Assembly: GCA_964552655.1 (NCBI GenBank)
Contig: CAZKHG010000006.1
Coordinates: 44,891-108,890, forward strand
DNA length: 64,000 bases
Direction: 5' to 3'
Origin: CAZKHG01 sp964552655
GTDB lineage: Bacteria; Bacteroidota; Bacteroidia; Bacteroidales; Tenuifilaceae
The notes beneath the pieces are model-generated. The model was not told where the DNA came from. It saw nothing but the letters and a program-made list of their open reading frames with translations, and did no database searches. Of this stretch, positions 8,952-17,315 are shown in pieces (position 1 is the first letter of the stretch; each line of letters begins with the position of its first letter). Made by a program: the position numbers and the translations under genes.

Positions 8952-8986
8952 CCCTGCAAGAGAATATAAAACTTGCAGGGTTTTTT
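8952..8986 (+). terminator. Rho-independent terminator of the small cysteine protein gene
   Basis: A perfect 9-bp stem, CCCTGCAAG (8952-8960) and CTTGCAGGG (8972-8980), with an 11-nt loop and a run of six T. It lies between the convergent small cysteine gene and the nifU-like gene. The T run is on the plus side only. Confidence 0.9.
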
Positions 8987-8989
8987 CTC

Positions 8990-9238
8990 TTATGCCATAT
9001 TAACGGCAACCACCTCTTTAACCTGAGGTACATCGCGTTTAATGGCCTGTTCAACACCATTCTTCAGGGTCATCAGGCTATATGGGCAACTACCGCACGC
9101 GCCATGTAACTTAACTTTAACGGTGTAATCATCCGTAACCTCTACAAGCGAAATATCTCCCCCGTCATTCTGTAAGTAAGGTCTTATTACTTCAATGGAA
9201 GTATTGATTTTCATTACGATTTCTTCTTTTGTTGGCAT
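8990..9238 (-). CDS. NifU C-terminal-domain Fe-S scaffold protein
   Basis: An 82-aa protein made only of the NifU C-terminal (Nfu) domain. It has the I-R-P-Y-L-Q-N-D-G-G-D-I opening and the C-G-S-C-P-Y-S motif whose two cysteines hold a [4Fe-4S] cluster between subunits. Such proteins carry Fe-S clusters to target apoproteins in the cytoplasm. It lies 131 nt downstream of the Mrp/ApbC-type carrier gene on the same strand, a pairing that fits a shared Fe-S role. It converges with the small cysteine protein gene at a strong terminator. Confidence 0.92.
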   Translation of the reverse strand: MPTKEEIVMKINTSIEVIRPYLQNDGGDISLVEVTDDYTVKVKLHGACGSCPYSLMTLKNGVEQAIKRDVPQVKEVVAVNMA

Positions 9239-9369
9239 ATATTTAATTTTTATAAGTTTCTCATTTGGATCAGGGAATATTTAATTGCCTAAAGTTTATA
9301 AAGAAATATGGTTTTAACAAGCTAATACTTAAAAAATACCTAATATTAGTTTAGCTTTTACCTTGCATA

Positions 9370-10479
9370 CTACCCATGTTTAATCTCAACCCTTTGTGTT
9401 GGGGGTTGCAACTGATTTCTTTTTTCAACTTCAATAAGGAAGTTGGAAGCCAACTCTTCAAATGCTTTGGAAAAGGGTGCGGCTTGCAAAACTGCCGGTT
9501 CCCCATTATCACCCCCTTCGCGAATGCTCTGTACTATTGGTATTTGTCCTAATAGGGGAAGTTTCATCCTCTCTGCCAGTTTTTTGCAACCATCCTTTCC
9601 AAAAATAAAGTACTTATTATTGGGTAGCTCAGCCGGGGTAAACCAGGCCATGTTCTCAACCAAACCAAGAACTGGAACTTTAATGCCGTCGCTGGTAAAC
9701 ATGCTGATTCCCTTTACCGCATCGGCAAGCGCAACATCCTGAGGAGTGCTAACAATTACAGCACCGGTAACGGAAAGTTCCTGAACCATGGTTAGGTGAA
9801 TATCGCTTGTACCGGGAGGCAGATCAATGAAAAGAAAATCGAGTTCGCCCCACGCTCCCTGATGAATCAGCTGTTTCAAGGCGCTTGTAGCCATTGGGCC
9901 ACGCCAGATCAGGGCGTTGTCAGGATTCACAAAAAAACCCACAGAAAGCACTTTCACCCCGTACTTCTCAATTGGGACAATCAAATCCATGCCATCTTCT
10001 TTAACCATTGCTGGTTGTTCCAGCTCCAAACCAAACATTTTGGGAACTGACGGCCCAAAAACATCTGCGTCTATCAATCCCACGCTCGCACCAGTTTTTG
10101 CAACAGAAACAGCCAGATTTACAGCAATTGTTGATTTGCCCACACCGCCCTTGCCGGATGCCACTGCAATAATATTTTTAACCCTGGTAACAGAGGCTTT
10201 TGTCTTATAGGGCGATTCAACCTTAGTGGCCACGCCTGCTTTAATTCTGATATCTATACTGACGCCCTCGCCCAACTTTTCGGTAAGAATTTTTACGCAA
10301 GCCTTTTTTAACGAGCTGGCAAATGGATCGTTACTTTTTAAAAGAGCAATGGTAAAGCCAACGGCAGTCTCGCCAACCTCAACATCCTGAATCAACCCAA
10401 GTGATACAATATCCTTCCCTGTTTCAGGATGAATAACGCCCGATAGGATTGAAAGTACCTGATCTTTTGATAATTTCAT
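9370..10479 (-). CDS. apbC: Mrp/NBP35-family ATP-binding Fe-S carrier (ApbC)
   Basis: A 369-aa cytoplasmic protein with an N-terminal MIP18/DUF59 domain (about residues 1-85) and a ParA-type deviant Walker A, GKGGVGKST, near residues 109-117, followed by D-A-D-V-F-G-P-S and F-I-D-L-P-P-G-T-S-D. Mrp/ApbC proteins bind and deliver [4Fe-4S] clusters in an ATP-dependent way. The CxxC seen in many members between E-N-M and the I-F-G block is missing: that stretch reads WFTPAELPNNKY, and a single Cys follows at K-D-G-C-K-K. Upstream are the ATL and trmB genes; downstream is the NifU-like scaffold. Confidence 0.9.
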   Translation of the reverse strand: MKLSKDQVLSILSGVIHPETGKDIVSLGLIQDVEVGETAVGFTIALLKSNDPFASSLKKACVKILTEKLGEGVSIDIRIKAGVATKVESPYKTKASVTRVKNIIAVASGKGGVGKSTIAVNLAVSVAKTGASVGLIDADVFGPSVPKMFGLELEQPAMVKEDGMDLIVPIEKYGVKVLSVGFFVNPDNALIWRGPMATSALKQLIHQGAWGELDFLFIDLPPGTSDIHLTMVQELSVTGAVIVSTPQDVALADAVKGISMFTSDGIKVPVLGLVENMAWFTPAELPNNKYFIFGKDGCKKLAERMKLPLLGQIPIVQSIREGGDNGEPAVLQAAPFSKAFEELASNFLIEVEKRNQLQPPTQRVEIKHG

Positions 10480-10536
10480 TTATTTCTTATATTAATTAGT
10501 AACCACAGAATAACAGAATTTCTTAAATTAAACACA

Positions 10537-10896
10537 CTAGGGTAGCTCAATGTTCGGATTCCAGAATAATTTCTGGAATTCAACCACCTTATTATCCTTC
10601 ACACGAACACCTTCGCTTTCGAGCAACTCTCTCATTGTTTCAGAACCCGGAAAATGGTGTTTCCCTGTTAGTAAACCATTTCTGTTTACAACTCGATGAG
10701 CGGGGATCCATTCATTTGAACTGTGACAACTATTTAATGCCCACCCAACCATTCGGGCTGATTGTCCGGTACCAAGGTAGTTGGCAATAGCCCCATAGCT
10801 GGTTACCCTTCCGTACGGAATCAACCGGGTTATTTCGTAAACTTTTTCAAAAAAGTTTGGCTCTTTTATGCTATTTTTATGTGATGATTTTGGCAT
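10537..10896 (-). CDS. Alkyltransferase-like (ATL) DNA-damage-binding protein, MGMT family
   Basis: A 119-aa protein with the MGMT C-terminal DNA-binding fold: F-F-E-K-V-Y-E-I-T-R-L-I-P-Y-G-R-V-T-S-Y-G-A-I, a helix-turn-helix, the S-A-R-M-V-G-W-A-L arginine-finger region, and I-P-A-H-R-V-V-N-R. The active-site Cys of P-C-H-R-V is Ala66 here, so it should be unable to remove alkyl groups. It fits ATL proteins, which bind O6-alkylguanine and recruit nucleotide-excision repair. The chosen ATG at 10896 overlaps the end of trmB by 20 nt. A longer reading from 10995 adds 33 residues lying inside trmB with no family similarity, so I reject that start. Confidence 0.87.
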   Translation of the reverse strand: MPKSSHKNSIKEPNFFEKVYEITRLIPYGRVTSYGAIANYLGTGQSARMVGWALNSCHSSNEWIPAHRVVNRNGLLTGKHHFPGSETMRELLESEGVRVKDNKVVEFQKLFWNPNIELP

Positions 10897-11563
10897 TGTC
10901 CAGGCTAAAACATAAATAGGTGATCTTCTTCCCCTTTTCCAAAAACTGGCTCTCGTAAAATGTTCTGATGGAAAGAACAGGGCTGACAATATCACTCCCG
11001 TATAGATCTTGGGTTTGCTGATGAATGGTCAGGTGGTTTCTTTTAATGAGATTTAAGGTGTAATTATGTAATTCAAGGCTATCGGTTTTTAAATGAACCA
11101 AGCCATTGGGTTTCAAAAATAATTTATACTGATTCAGGAAAAAAGCTGATGTTAACCGTTTGTTTTCTTTGATCCACTTGGGTTGTGGATCGGGAAAGGT
11201 GATCCATATTTCGCTCACCTCGTCTCGAGCAAAAAAGGAGGAAATATGCTCGATCCTTGTACGGACAAAACCAACATTGGGCATGTTTTTTTGGTGGGCG
11301 GTTTTTGCGCCACGCCACATCCTGGCGCCTTTAATATCAATCCCGATAAAATTTTTATAAGGGAAAAGTTCTGCCAAACCAACTGTGTATTCGCCTTTCC
11401 CGCAACCAAGTTCTAAAACTATAGGATTTTGATCTTTAAAAAAATTGGCGTTCCAAAAACCTTTTAAGGGATGATCTTTTCTAAAAACCTCCTCCAGCTC
11501 GGGCTGGATTAGGTTAGGAAAAGTGTCGTTTTCAGCAAACCGACGGAGTTTGTTTTTGCCCAC
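10877..11563 (-). CDS. trmB: tRNA (guanine-N7-)-methyltransferase TrmB
   Basis: A 228-aa cytoplasmic methyltransferase that makes m7G46 in tRNA variable loops. The SAM site is V-L-E-L-G-C-G-K-G-E-Y (about residues 50-60) with acidic motif II in G-I-D-I-K-G-A-R-M. The catalytic and substrate region is I-T-F-P-D-P-Q-P-K, followed by K-T-D-S near the C-terminal third. The start is GTG at 11563, supported by the conserved G-K-N-K-L-R-R-F-A-E opening. It lies 26 nt after gldH and overlaps the ATL gene by 20 nt, so co-transcription is likely. Confidence 0.95.
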   Translation of the reverse strand: MGKNKLRRFAENDTFPNLIQPELEEVFRKDHPLKGFWNANFFKDQNPIVLELGCGKGEYTVGLAELFPYKNFIGIDIKGARMWRGAKTAHQKNMPNVGFVRTRIEHISSFFARDEVSEIWITFPDPQPKWIKENKRLTSAFFLNQYKLFLKPNGLVHLKTDSLELHNYTLNLIKRNHLTIHQQTQDLYGSDIVSPVLSIRTFYESQFLEKGKKITYLCFSLDNAKIIT

Positions 11564-11589
11564 GGCGTCTTCCCTTTAATAAATTATGA

Positions 11590-12072
11590 CTACTTCAATT
11601 TTGATTTTTCAATTCCGATACCTATGTTATAAATTCCTTCAAGTTTATCGGTGCGCATGGCCTGTTGTATATCGAATCGGTAAATCCCTTTTAGAGGAAA
11701 TCTGATGTTTTTTTGATAATAAATCGAATTGTCGCGCAGTTTGCCCACGCCGGTTCCAAGCCATTCACCCTTTTCATTGGCAAGGAACAATTCAACGGTA
11801 TCCCGCAAAACACGATTATCTGGCGAAGTGGTGTTGATAAACAAAAAAAGATTGGCGTTTGGGTAGCCGGTGGTATTTCTAACATTTATGATAATGTTAT
11901 GATAGGCTGCTGTATCCTCAATCATGACCGGAAAAGAGATGATGTTATTCGTCTCCCAGGTCTCGTTTTCAAAGGTAACATGGTTGGTGTAAACACTTGA
12001 ATTTGTACAAGAAACAAACATCAAGAAAGATGTGAAAATAAATGTGAAAATGTTTTTCGTTGAAATCAGCAT
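11590..12072 (-). CDS. gldH: Gliding-motility lipoprotein GldH
   Basis: A 160-aa lipoprotein with a signal peptide ending in L-M-F-V-S-C (lipobox Cys about residue 22). The mature part matches GldH: F-E-N-E-T-W, a beta sandwich with Y-H-N-I-I-I-N-V-R-N-T-T-G-Y-P-x-A-N-L-F, then G-V-G-K-L-R-D-N and F-P-L-K-G-I-Y-R-F-D-I-Q-Q-A-M-R. GldH is required for gliding in Flavobacterium and is linked to GldJ stability; it also occurs in non-gliding Bacteroidota. It sits 19 nt after ricT and 26 nt before trmB. RicT-GldH adjacency is, to my knowledge, common in the phylum. Confidence 0.88.
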   Translation of the reverse strand: MLISTKNIFTFIFTSFLMFVSCTNSSVYTNHVTFENETWETNNIISFPVMIEDTAAYHNIIINVRNTTGYPNANLFLFINTTSPDNRVLRDTVELFLANEKGEWLGTGVGKLRDNSIYYQKNIRFPLKGIYRFDIQQAMRTDKLEGIYNIGIGIEKSKLK

Positions 12073-12091
12073 ACAATAAACTGGTTATGGT

Positions 12092-13240
12092 TTAGTTAAA
12101 CCGCCTGTGCTTGTGCTTTCTCTTTTTTTTGTGCTGGGCTGATTTTTCATCAAACCTGGTGAGGCTCTCCTCTTCGATAACATTGCTGTAGCCAAGGGAT
12201 GCTTGTTTTTCCGGTCGTAACTCTTCCGGCTCTACCAGCCTGTTAACTTTTATCCCTTTTCTATTGAGCTCAATAATCTCTAAAACTCTTTCAACAGGTA
12301 TAAGTGCCAGGTTGGCAACAAACTCAGGGTTTGAACTGTACCACATCACTCTTTTGTAAACATCCGTTTTGATATGGTAGTATGTTGCATCAGTTGTTTC
12401 AAGTGGAACATTGGTTTCCGGAAAATCCTTACGGGCGTCAACGTAGCAATCAAGCTCGTAGTTAAGGCAACATTTAAGTTTGCCACATTGCCCTGCAAGT
12501 TTTTGAGGGTTAAGCGAAATCTCCTGAACCCGGGCTGCATTTGTGGTAACGGATACAAAATTAGTAACCCAGGTTGAACAGCAGAGCTCCCTCCCACACG
12601 AGCCAATTCCACCAATCCTTCCTGCTTCCTGTCTTGCGCCAATCTGGCGCATTTCTACGCGTATTTTGAACTCATCGGCAAGAATTTTTATCAGCTCCCT
12701 GAAATCAACCCGTTCGTCGGCTATGTAATAGAAAATTGCTTTTGTTTTATCACCCTGGTACTCAACATCCCCGATTTTCATGCTCAGGTTGAGGTTTTCG
12801 GCAATCCTGCGGGCCTTAATCATAGTGGTGTGTTCCTGGGCCATGGCTTCCAGCCACTTTTCAATATCCACCGGTTTGGCTTTACGGTAAATCTTCTTAA
12901 ATTCTGTGGATTCCGGTTCAAGTCCAACTTTCTTAAGCTGTCGTAAAACCAGCCAACCGGTTAAGGAAACCACACCAATATCGTGACCGGGAGAAGCCTC
13001 AACGGCAACAATATCGCCTTTCCTCAGGTGCAAAAGGTTGCTATTCCTAAAAAAGACTTTACGAGTATTCTTAAATTGAATCTCAACGATTTCGTAATTC
13101 TGGATTGTTTTGGGAAACTTTTCAGCCCAATCAAATGAGCTTAATTTGGAGCATCCCTCGCAATGCCGCACAACCGGTTCCGTTGGGTTGGAACTGGTAA
13201 CCAATATCCCTCTGGATTCTCTGCCCTTTTCAATTTCCAT
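12092..13240 (-). CDS. ricT: PSP1-domain regulatory Fe-S protein RicT
   Basis: A 382-aa protein of the PSP1/RicT (YaaT) family. The central region holds the signature G-S-C-G-R-E-L-C-C-S-T-W and, after a spacer, C-G-K-L-K-C-C-L-N-Y-E, cysteines that bind Fe-S clusters in Bacillus RicT. An extra N-terminal C-E-G-C pair is present near residues 28-31. The C-terminus is a basic K/R/H tail ending K-H-K-H-R-R-F-N. In Firmicutes the Ric complex adjusts mRNA processing by RNase Y; the role in Bacteroidota is not settled. The start is the ATG at 13240; a TTG one codon upstream is less likely. It lies between holB and gldH. Confidence 0.9.
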   Translation of the reverse strand: MEIEKGRESRGILVTSSNPTEPVVRHCEGCSKLSSFDWAEKFPKTIQNYEIVEIQFKNTRKVFFRNSNLLHLRKGDIVAVEASPGHDIGVVSLTGWLVLRQLKKVGLEPESTEFKKIYRKAKPVDIEKWLEAMAQEHTTMIKARRIAENLNLSMKIGDVEYQGDKTKAIFYYIADERVDFRELIKILADEFKIRVEMRQIGARQEAGRIGGIGSCGRELCCSTWVTNFVSVTTNAARVQEISLNPQKLAGQCGKLKCCLNYELDCYVDARKDFPETNVPLETTDATYYHIKTDVYKRVMWYSSNPEFVANLALIPVERVLEIIELNRKGIKVNRLVEPEELRPEKQASLGYSNVIEEESLTRFDEKSAQHKKKRKHKHRRFN

Positions 13241-13318
13241 CAATCAACTTTTTACAAGAATGCAAAGGTAATAATTTTTCTGAGTAGATTTTGGCGTTTA
13301 TTGGACAATGAATAAACA

Positions 13319-14470
13319 CTACTTTTTACTTTCGATCAGTTTTACCAGCTTCATGCACATATCGGTAAATATTATCCCGGGGTTTCCATTTCGCGAAATA
13401 TGATCGAATGCCAGGTTGAACTGGGTGTATAGCTGATAAACATTTTTGGTATTGATATAGGGGGAAAACTTTTTGCCAAAGTCTGCCTCATTCCTGGCAA
13501 GGTATGAAATGTCATCGAGCTGGAGATTAAGCATAAAGCTTTCCCGAAGCAGGCGTTGAAAATAGGTAAGCATCTCCTTTTGCTGCTCCCGGCCAATCTT
13601 GGCAACGTCATCCACCCAATTTAGCAGTCCGATAACATCGTTTCTATAGCAAAACCTCATCAAATCCCTGAAATAAATGAAGTATTGCTCGTCCTCATCA
13701 GCATTCATCAACTTTAGAGCGCTTTGGAAATTGCCATTGGAAATCCGGCTGATTTCATTTGCCTTTATAGGATTAAGCTGATACCTGTCAACAAGAGCCA
13801 GGGCAATGCTTTCATGGCTGATTGGGGGAATTTTTATCAGTTGGGTTCGGGAAAAAATGGTTTTAAGCACGCCCCCGGGATTTTCGGAAACTAACAGGAA
13901 AAGGGTATTGACAGGAGGTTCCTCAATTAGTTTAAGTAATTTGTTTGATGCGTTTTGGTTCATTCTTTCCGGTAGCCAGATCAGCATAGTTTTAAACTCA
14001 GCTTCAAAACTTTTTAAGCTTAGCTTCTTGATCACCTCGGAGCTTTCGGCTGTGCTAATAATTCCCTGTTTGTTATCCAGACCTATAAGTTCGTACCAAT
14101 CCTGTTCGCTAAAGTAGGGGTTGGAAAGTATTTGCTCCCTCCATTGGGGTAAAAACCCATCGCAAAATTTTGTTGATGATCCCTTATCATCCCCGGAATC
14201 TTCAGTTTTTGAGGCATTAATAGGAAATACAAAATGCAGATCGGGATGAATCAGCTTATTAAACTTAACACAGGAGGGACAGGTGTTACAAGAGTCGCCA
14301 TCCTGGCGGTTTTTACAGTTGATGAATTGGGCATAAGCGATGGCAAGCGCCAGTTTGCCTGTACCCTCTGGTCCGGCAAACAGCTGGGCATGCGGAATCC
14401 GATCCTCTTTTACCGCCTTAACCAGCTTCTGTTTAACCTTTTCCTGGCCAACAATATCTTTAAAAAGCAT
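13319..14470 (-). CDS. holB: DNA polymerase III clamp-loader subunit delta'
   Basis: A 383-aa AAA+ family protein. It opens with F-K-D-I-V-G-Q-E-K-V-K, then Walker A G-P-E-G-T-G-K near residues 34-40, a zinc-type C-N-T-C-P-S-C near residues 62-68, and the sensor-like S-R-T-Q-L segment after G-V-L-K-T-I-F. It helps load the beta sliding clamp during replication. It is 78 nt upstream of ricT, a pairing that recurs in many bacteria. It diverges from pgk, leaving a short intergenic region. Confidence 0.9.
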   Translation of the reverse strand: MLFKDIVGQEKVKQKLVKAVKEDRIPHAQLFAGPEGTGKLALAIAYAQFINCKNRQDGDSCNTCPSCVKFNKLIHPDLHFVFPINASKTEDSGDDKGSSTKFCDGFLPQWREQILSNPYFSEQDWYELIGLDNKQGIISTAESSEVIKKLSLKSFEAEFKTMLIWLPERMNQNASNKLLKLIEEPPVNTLFLLVSENPGGVLKTIFSRTQLIKIPPISHESIALALVDRYQLNPIKANEISRISNGNFQSALKLMNADEDEQYFIYFRDLMRFCYRNDVIGLLNWVDDVAKIGREQQKEMLTYFQRLLRESFMLNLQLDDISYLARNEADFGKKFSPYINTKNVYQLYTQFNLAFDHISRNGNPGIIFTDMCMKLVKLIESKK

Positions 14471-14619
14471 TCCCTTAATTTTTGTATTGGTGAATCATGC
14501 CAAAAGTAGTAAAAATAGAGAACCAATTGCTCAATCAGAATGATCTAATCATTATGGCTTAAATACAAACGATTGCGTTAAAACTGAAACCTTGTTAAGC
14601 AATAACCATCAAAATTTTG

Positions 14620-14627
14620 TATCTTTG
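14620..14627 (+). promoter_or_regulatory. Bacteroidota -7 promoter element for pgk
   Basis: TATCTTTG matches TAnnTTTG and lies 30 nt before the pgk ATG at 14658. No clear TTTG is seen about 20 nt upstream; the nearest TTG is 25 nt away. Confidence 0.4.
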
Positions 14628-14657
14628 TTTTCAATTAAACAAACCAAATCAAATTAT

Positions 14658-15917
14658 ATGTATAAAATTGATTCATACAACTTTAACGGGAAAAAAGCGA
14701 TAATTCGTGTTGATTTTAACGTTCCGTTAAACAAAAAAACTTTCGAAGTAACTGATGATACCCGAATCCGAGGGGCATTGCCTACAATCAATAAAATTTT
14801 AAAAGATGGTGGTTCTGTTATCCTGATGTCGCACCTGGGGCGACCTGAAGGGGTTGAGGCAAAATATTCCCTCAAGCCTGTAATACCGGTTCTGTCAAAA
14901 TTACTTGGTGGGAAAGAGGTAAAATTTGCCGATGATTGCATGGGAGAATCTGCCAAAAAACTTTCTGCTGAACTCAAACCCGGAGAAGTGCTGTTGCTTG
15001 AAAACCTGAGATATTATGCCGAGGAGGAAGGCAAACCCCGGCTTCCGGAAACAGCCTCCGAAGAGGAGAAAAAAGCAGCAAAAGCTGAGCTAAAGGAAAA
15101 ACAAAAAGCCTTTTTGTCCCAAATGGCCAGCTACGCCACCTGCTATGTAAACGATGCCTTTGGTACAGCCCACCGCGCCCATGCCTCAACCACACTTATT
15201 GCTCAGCACTTTCCAAACGACAATATGTTTGGCTACCTGATTGAGAGCGAACTGAAGGCAATGGACAAAGTTTTAAAACAATCCGAAAAGCCTTTTACAG
15301 CAATCATGGGCGGTGCAAAGGTTTCTGATAAGATTCTGCTGATTGAAAATCTTTTATCAAAGGTTGATAACCTGATAATTGGCGGTGGAATGACCTACAC
15401 TTTTATCAAGGCTCAGGGCGGAAAAATTGGCAAATCCCTTTGCGAAGAGGATAAGCTGGAATTAGCTTTAGATATTCTTAAAAAGGCCAAAGAAAAAGGG
15501 GTTAATGTTTACCTTCCTGTTGATGCTGTCAACGCCGATGCATTTGATGCCAATGCCAATACTCAGCTCAGCAAAATTAACACCACACCCGATGGCTGGA
15601 TGGGTTTAGATATAGGAGAGGAAACAATCCAACTTTTTTCAAAAGTAATTGAAGCCTCAAAAACAATTCTCTGGAATGGCCCAATGGGTGTATTTGAGAT
15701 GGAAAAGTTTGCAAAAGGAACCGGTGCTGTTGCCCAGGCTATTGCCAAAGCCACAGAAAAAGGGGCGTTTAGCCTTATTGGTGGCGGTGATTCTGTTGCA
15801 GCCATCAACTCGCTTGGACTGGCCAATAAAGTCAGCTATGTTTCTACCGGTGGTGGTGCCATGCTGGAATATATGGAGGGGAAAGAACTTCCTGGTATTA
15901 AGGCGATTAGAGGATAG
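14658..15917 (+). CDS. pgk: Phosphoglycerate kinase
   Basis: A 419-aa glycolytic enzyme that transfers phosphate between 1,3-bisphosphoglycerate and ADP. Signatures include I-I-R-V-D-F-N-V-P-L-N, L-M-S-H-L-G-R-P, L-L-L-E-N-L-R-Y, V-N-D-A-F-G-T-A-H-R-A-H-A-S, A-I-M-G-G-A-K-V-S-D-K, and the C-terminal G-G-G-D-S-V-A-A. An acidic/lysine insertion near residues 125-150 is longer than in E. coli Pgk. Start: the ATG at 14658 fits the family N-terminus; an upstream frame opening at 14592 would add 22 residues spanning the probable promoter. A hairpin terminator follows. Confidence 0.96.
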   Translation: MYKIDSYNFNGKKAIIRVDFNVPLNKKTFEVTDDTRIRGALPTINKILKDGGSVILMSHLGRPEGVEAKYSLKPVIPVLSKLLGGKEVKFADDCMGESAKKLSAELKPGEVLLLENLRYYAEEEGKPRLPETASEEEKKAAKAELKEKQKAFLSQMASYATCYVNDAFGTAHRAHASTTLIAQHFPNDNMFGYLIESELKAMDKVLKQSEKPFTAIMGGAKVSDKILLIENLLSKVDNLIIGGGMTYTFIKAQGGKIGKSLCEEDKLELALDILKKAKEKGVNVYLPVDAVNADAFDANANTQLSKINTTPDGWMGLDIGEETIQLFSKVIEASKTILWNGPMGVFEMEKFAKGTGAVAQAIAKATEKGAFSLIGGGDSVAAINSLGLANKVSYVSTGGGAMLEYMEGKELPGIKAIRG

Positions 15918-15962
15918 TCTAAATAAATTTTCAAGCACAAAGCGCTCATAGTACACACTGAG

Positions 15963-15990
15963 ACCACAAAGTAAAAATTCTTTGTGGTTT
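15963..15990 (+). terminator. Rho-independent terminator after pgk
   Basis: A perfect 9-bp stem, ACCACAAAG (15963-15971) and CTTTGTGGT (15980-15988), with an 8-nt AT-rich loop, followed by a T-rich stretch (TTTAGTTTTAAG). It is 45 nt after the pgk stop codon. Confidence 0.75.
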
Positions 15991-16063
15991 TAGTTTTAAG
16001 TACTGTATTCTAAGTGGTTAATTTTTTAAATCAAGATTACAGCTATTCCCGTTATTTTGGAAA

Positions 16064-17050
16064 ATGATTAGTTTGGAAAATCAGATATTCTCCATTAAAA
16101 ATAAAAAAGATTTTGAAGAACTTGCCCTAGAGGTTTTTCGATTTCAATACAACCATGTTGATGTTTATAATGAATACCTTAAATTTCTTAAAATAAATCC
16201 AGATGAGGTTAACACCATCAATCGGATTCCGTTTCTCCCAATTCAGTTCTTTAAAACTCGAGAAATTATTGCAAAAGATCATACCCCAGTGATAACTTTT
16301 ACCAGTAGCGGGACTACCGGTGCTGAAACCAGTAAACACCTGATTGCCAATCCCAAAATTTATATTGATAGCTTTACCCATTCGTTCAGGTTCTTCTATG
16401 GTGACCCTGCTGACTATTGCATTTTAGCTTTGCTCCCTTCATATCTGGAACGCCAAGGCTCGTCTTTGGTTTATATGGTTAAAGAGTTGATAAGCCAGAC
16501 GAGTGATTCAATGAGTGGTTTCCATTTAAATGACCACAAAAATTTGGCAAAAACATTAAATGAGCTTGAATCGAGAAACCAAAAAACAATCCTGATCGGT
16601 GTTACATTCGCACTGCTGGAATTTTCAGAAAAATATCAGCTCAACCTGAAAAATACATTGATTATGGAAACCGGTGGGATGAAAGGGCGAAGAAAAGAGA
16701 TAACCAGAGAGGAACTCCATGCCTTACTTTGTGAAAAATTTGGGGTAAATGAGATTCATTCCGAATACGGAATGACGGAACTCCTTTCTCAGGCATATTC
16801 AAAGGGCAATGGGATTTTTAAATGCCCTCCCTGGATGAATATAGAAATACGTGACCCATACGATCCGCTTACCCTATTCCCAGAAGGCCGAAGTGGCGGA
16901 ATAAACATAATTGATCTGGCTAATTTGTATTCCTGCTCTTTTATTCAAACCGACGACCTGGGAAAGAAAAACAGCGACGGGTCATTTGAGGTTATCGGAC
17001 GATTGGAAGGATCCCAGCTCCGTGGGTGTAATATGCTAATTTTTAGTTGA
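16064..17050 (+). CDS. LuxE-like acyl-protein synthetase
   Basis: A 328-aa protein resembling LuxE-type acyl-protein synthetases of the adenylate-forming superfamily. The P-loop-like T-F-T-S-S-G-T-T-G-A near residues 78-88 is the ATP-binding motif. E-T-G-G-M-K-G-R-R and H-S-E-Y-G-M-T-E-L-L-S-Q-A-Y are core family motifs, and T-D-D-L-G precedes the end. LuxE activates fatty acids for LuxC reductase in bioluminescence, but no luxA, luxB or luxC is nearby. In Bacteroidota such solitary genes are probably used for other acyl transfers. It stands alone between the pgk terminator and the topoisomerase pair. Confidence 0.78.
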   Translation: MISLENQIFSIKNKKDFEELALEVFRFQYNHVDVYNEYLKFLKINPDEVNTINRIPFLPIQFFKTREIIAKDHTPVITFTSSGTTGAETSKHLIANPKIYIDSFTHSFRFFYGDPADYCILALLPSYLERQGSSLVYMVKELISQTSDSMSGFHLNDHKNLAKTLNELESRNQKTILIGVTFALLEFSEKYQLNLKNTLIMETGGMKGRRKEITREELHALLCEKFGVNEIHSEYGMTELLSQAYSKGNGIFKCPPWMNIEIRDPYDPLTLFPEGRSGGINIIDLANLYSCSFIQTDDLGKKNSDGSFEVIGRLEGSQLRGCNMLIFS

Positions 17051-17315
17051 TTAAAAAATATTTTTTTGTTTTGCTGATAATCAATGATCAATATTAACAG
17101 GCAATACCCTTATTTTGAATTAATTTCCTTTATTCAAAAAACTTGAAAATCACCAGAACAGCTCTATAACTCCTGAACTTAGAATTTTCAATTTTAACAT
17201 TTCCTTAAACTTCACGGTTTATAAATCATTGGAGCCTGTTGATATCTAAATCCCGCAAGTTTCGTATTGCGCGTGAATAATTATTTATTTTTGCACCAAA
17301 TTTTTTGATAGCACT

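Noticed and set aside
8906..9109. A 67-codon plus-strand frame spanning the terminator and nifU-like gene
   Set aside because: It runs through a strong terminator hairpin and is antisense to the Fe-S scaffold gene.
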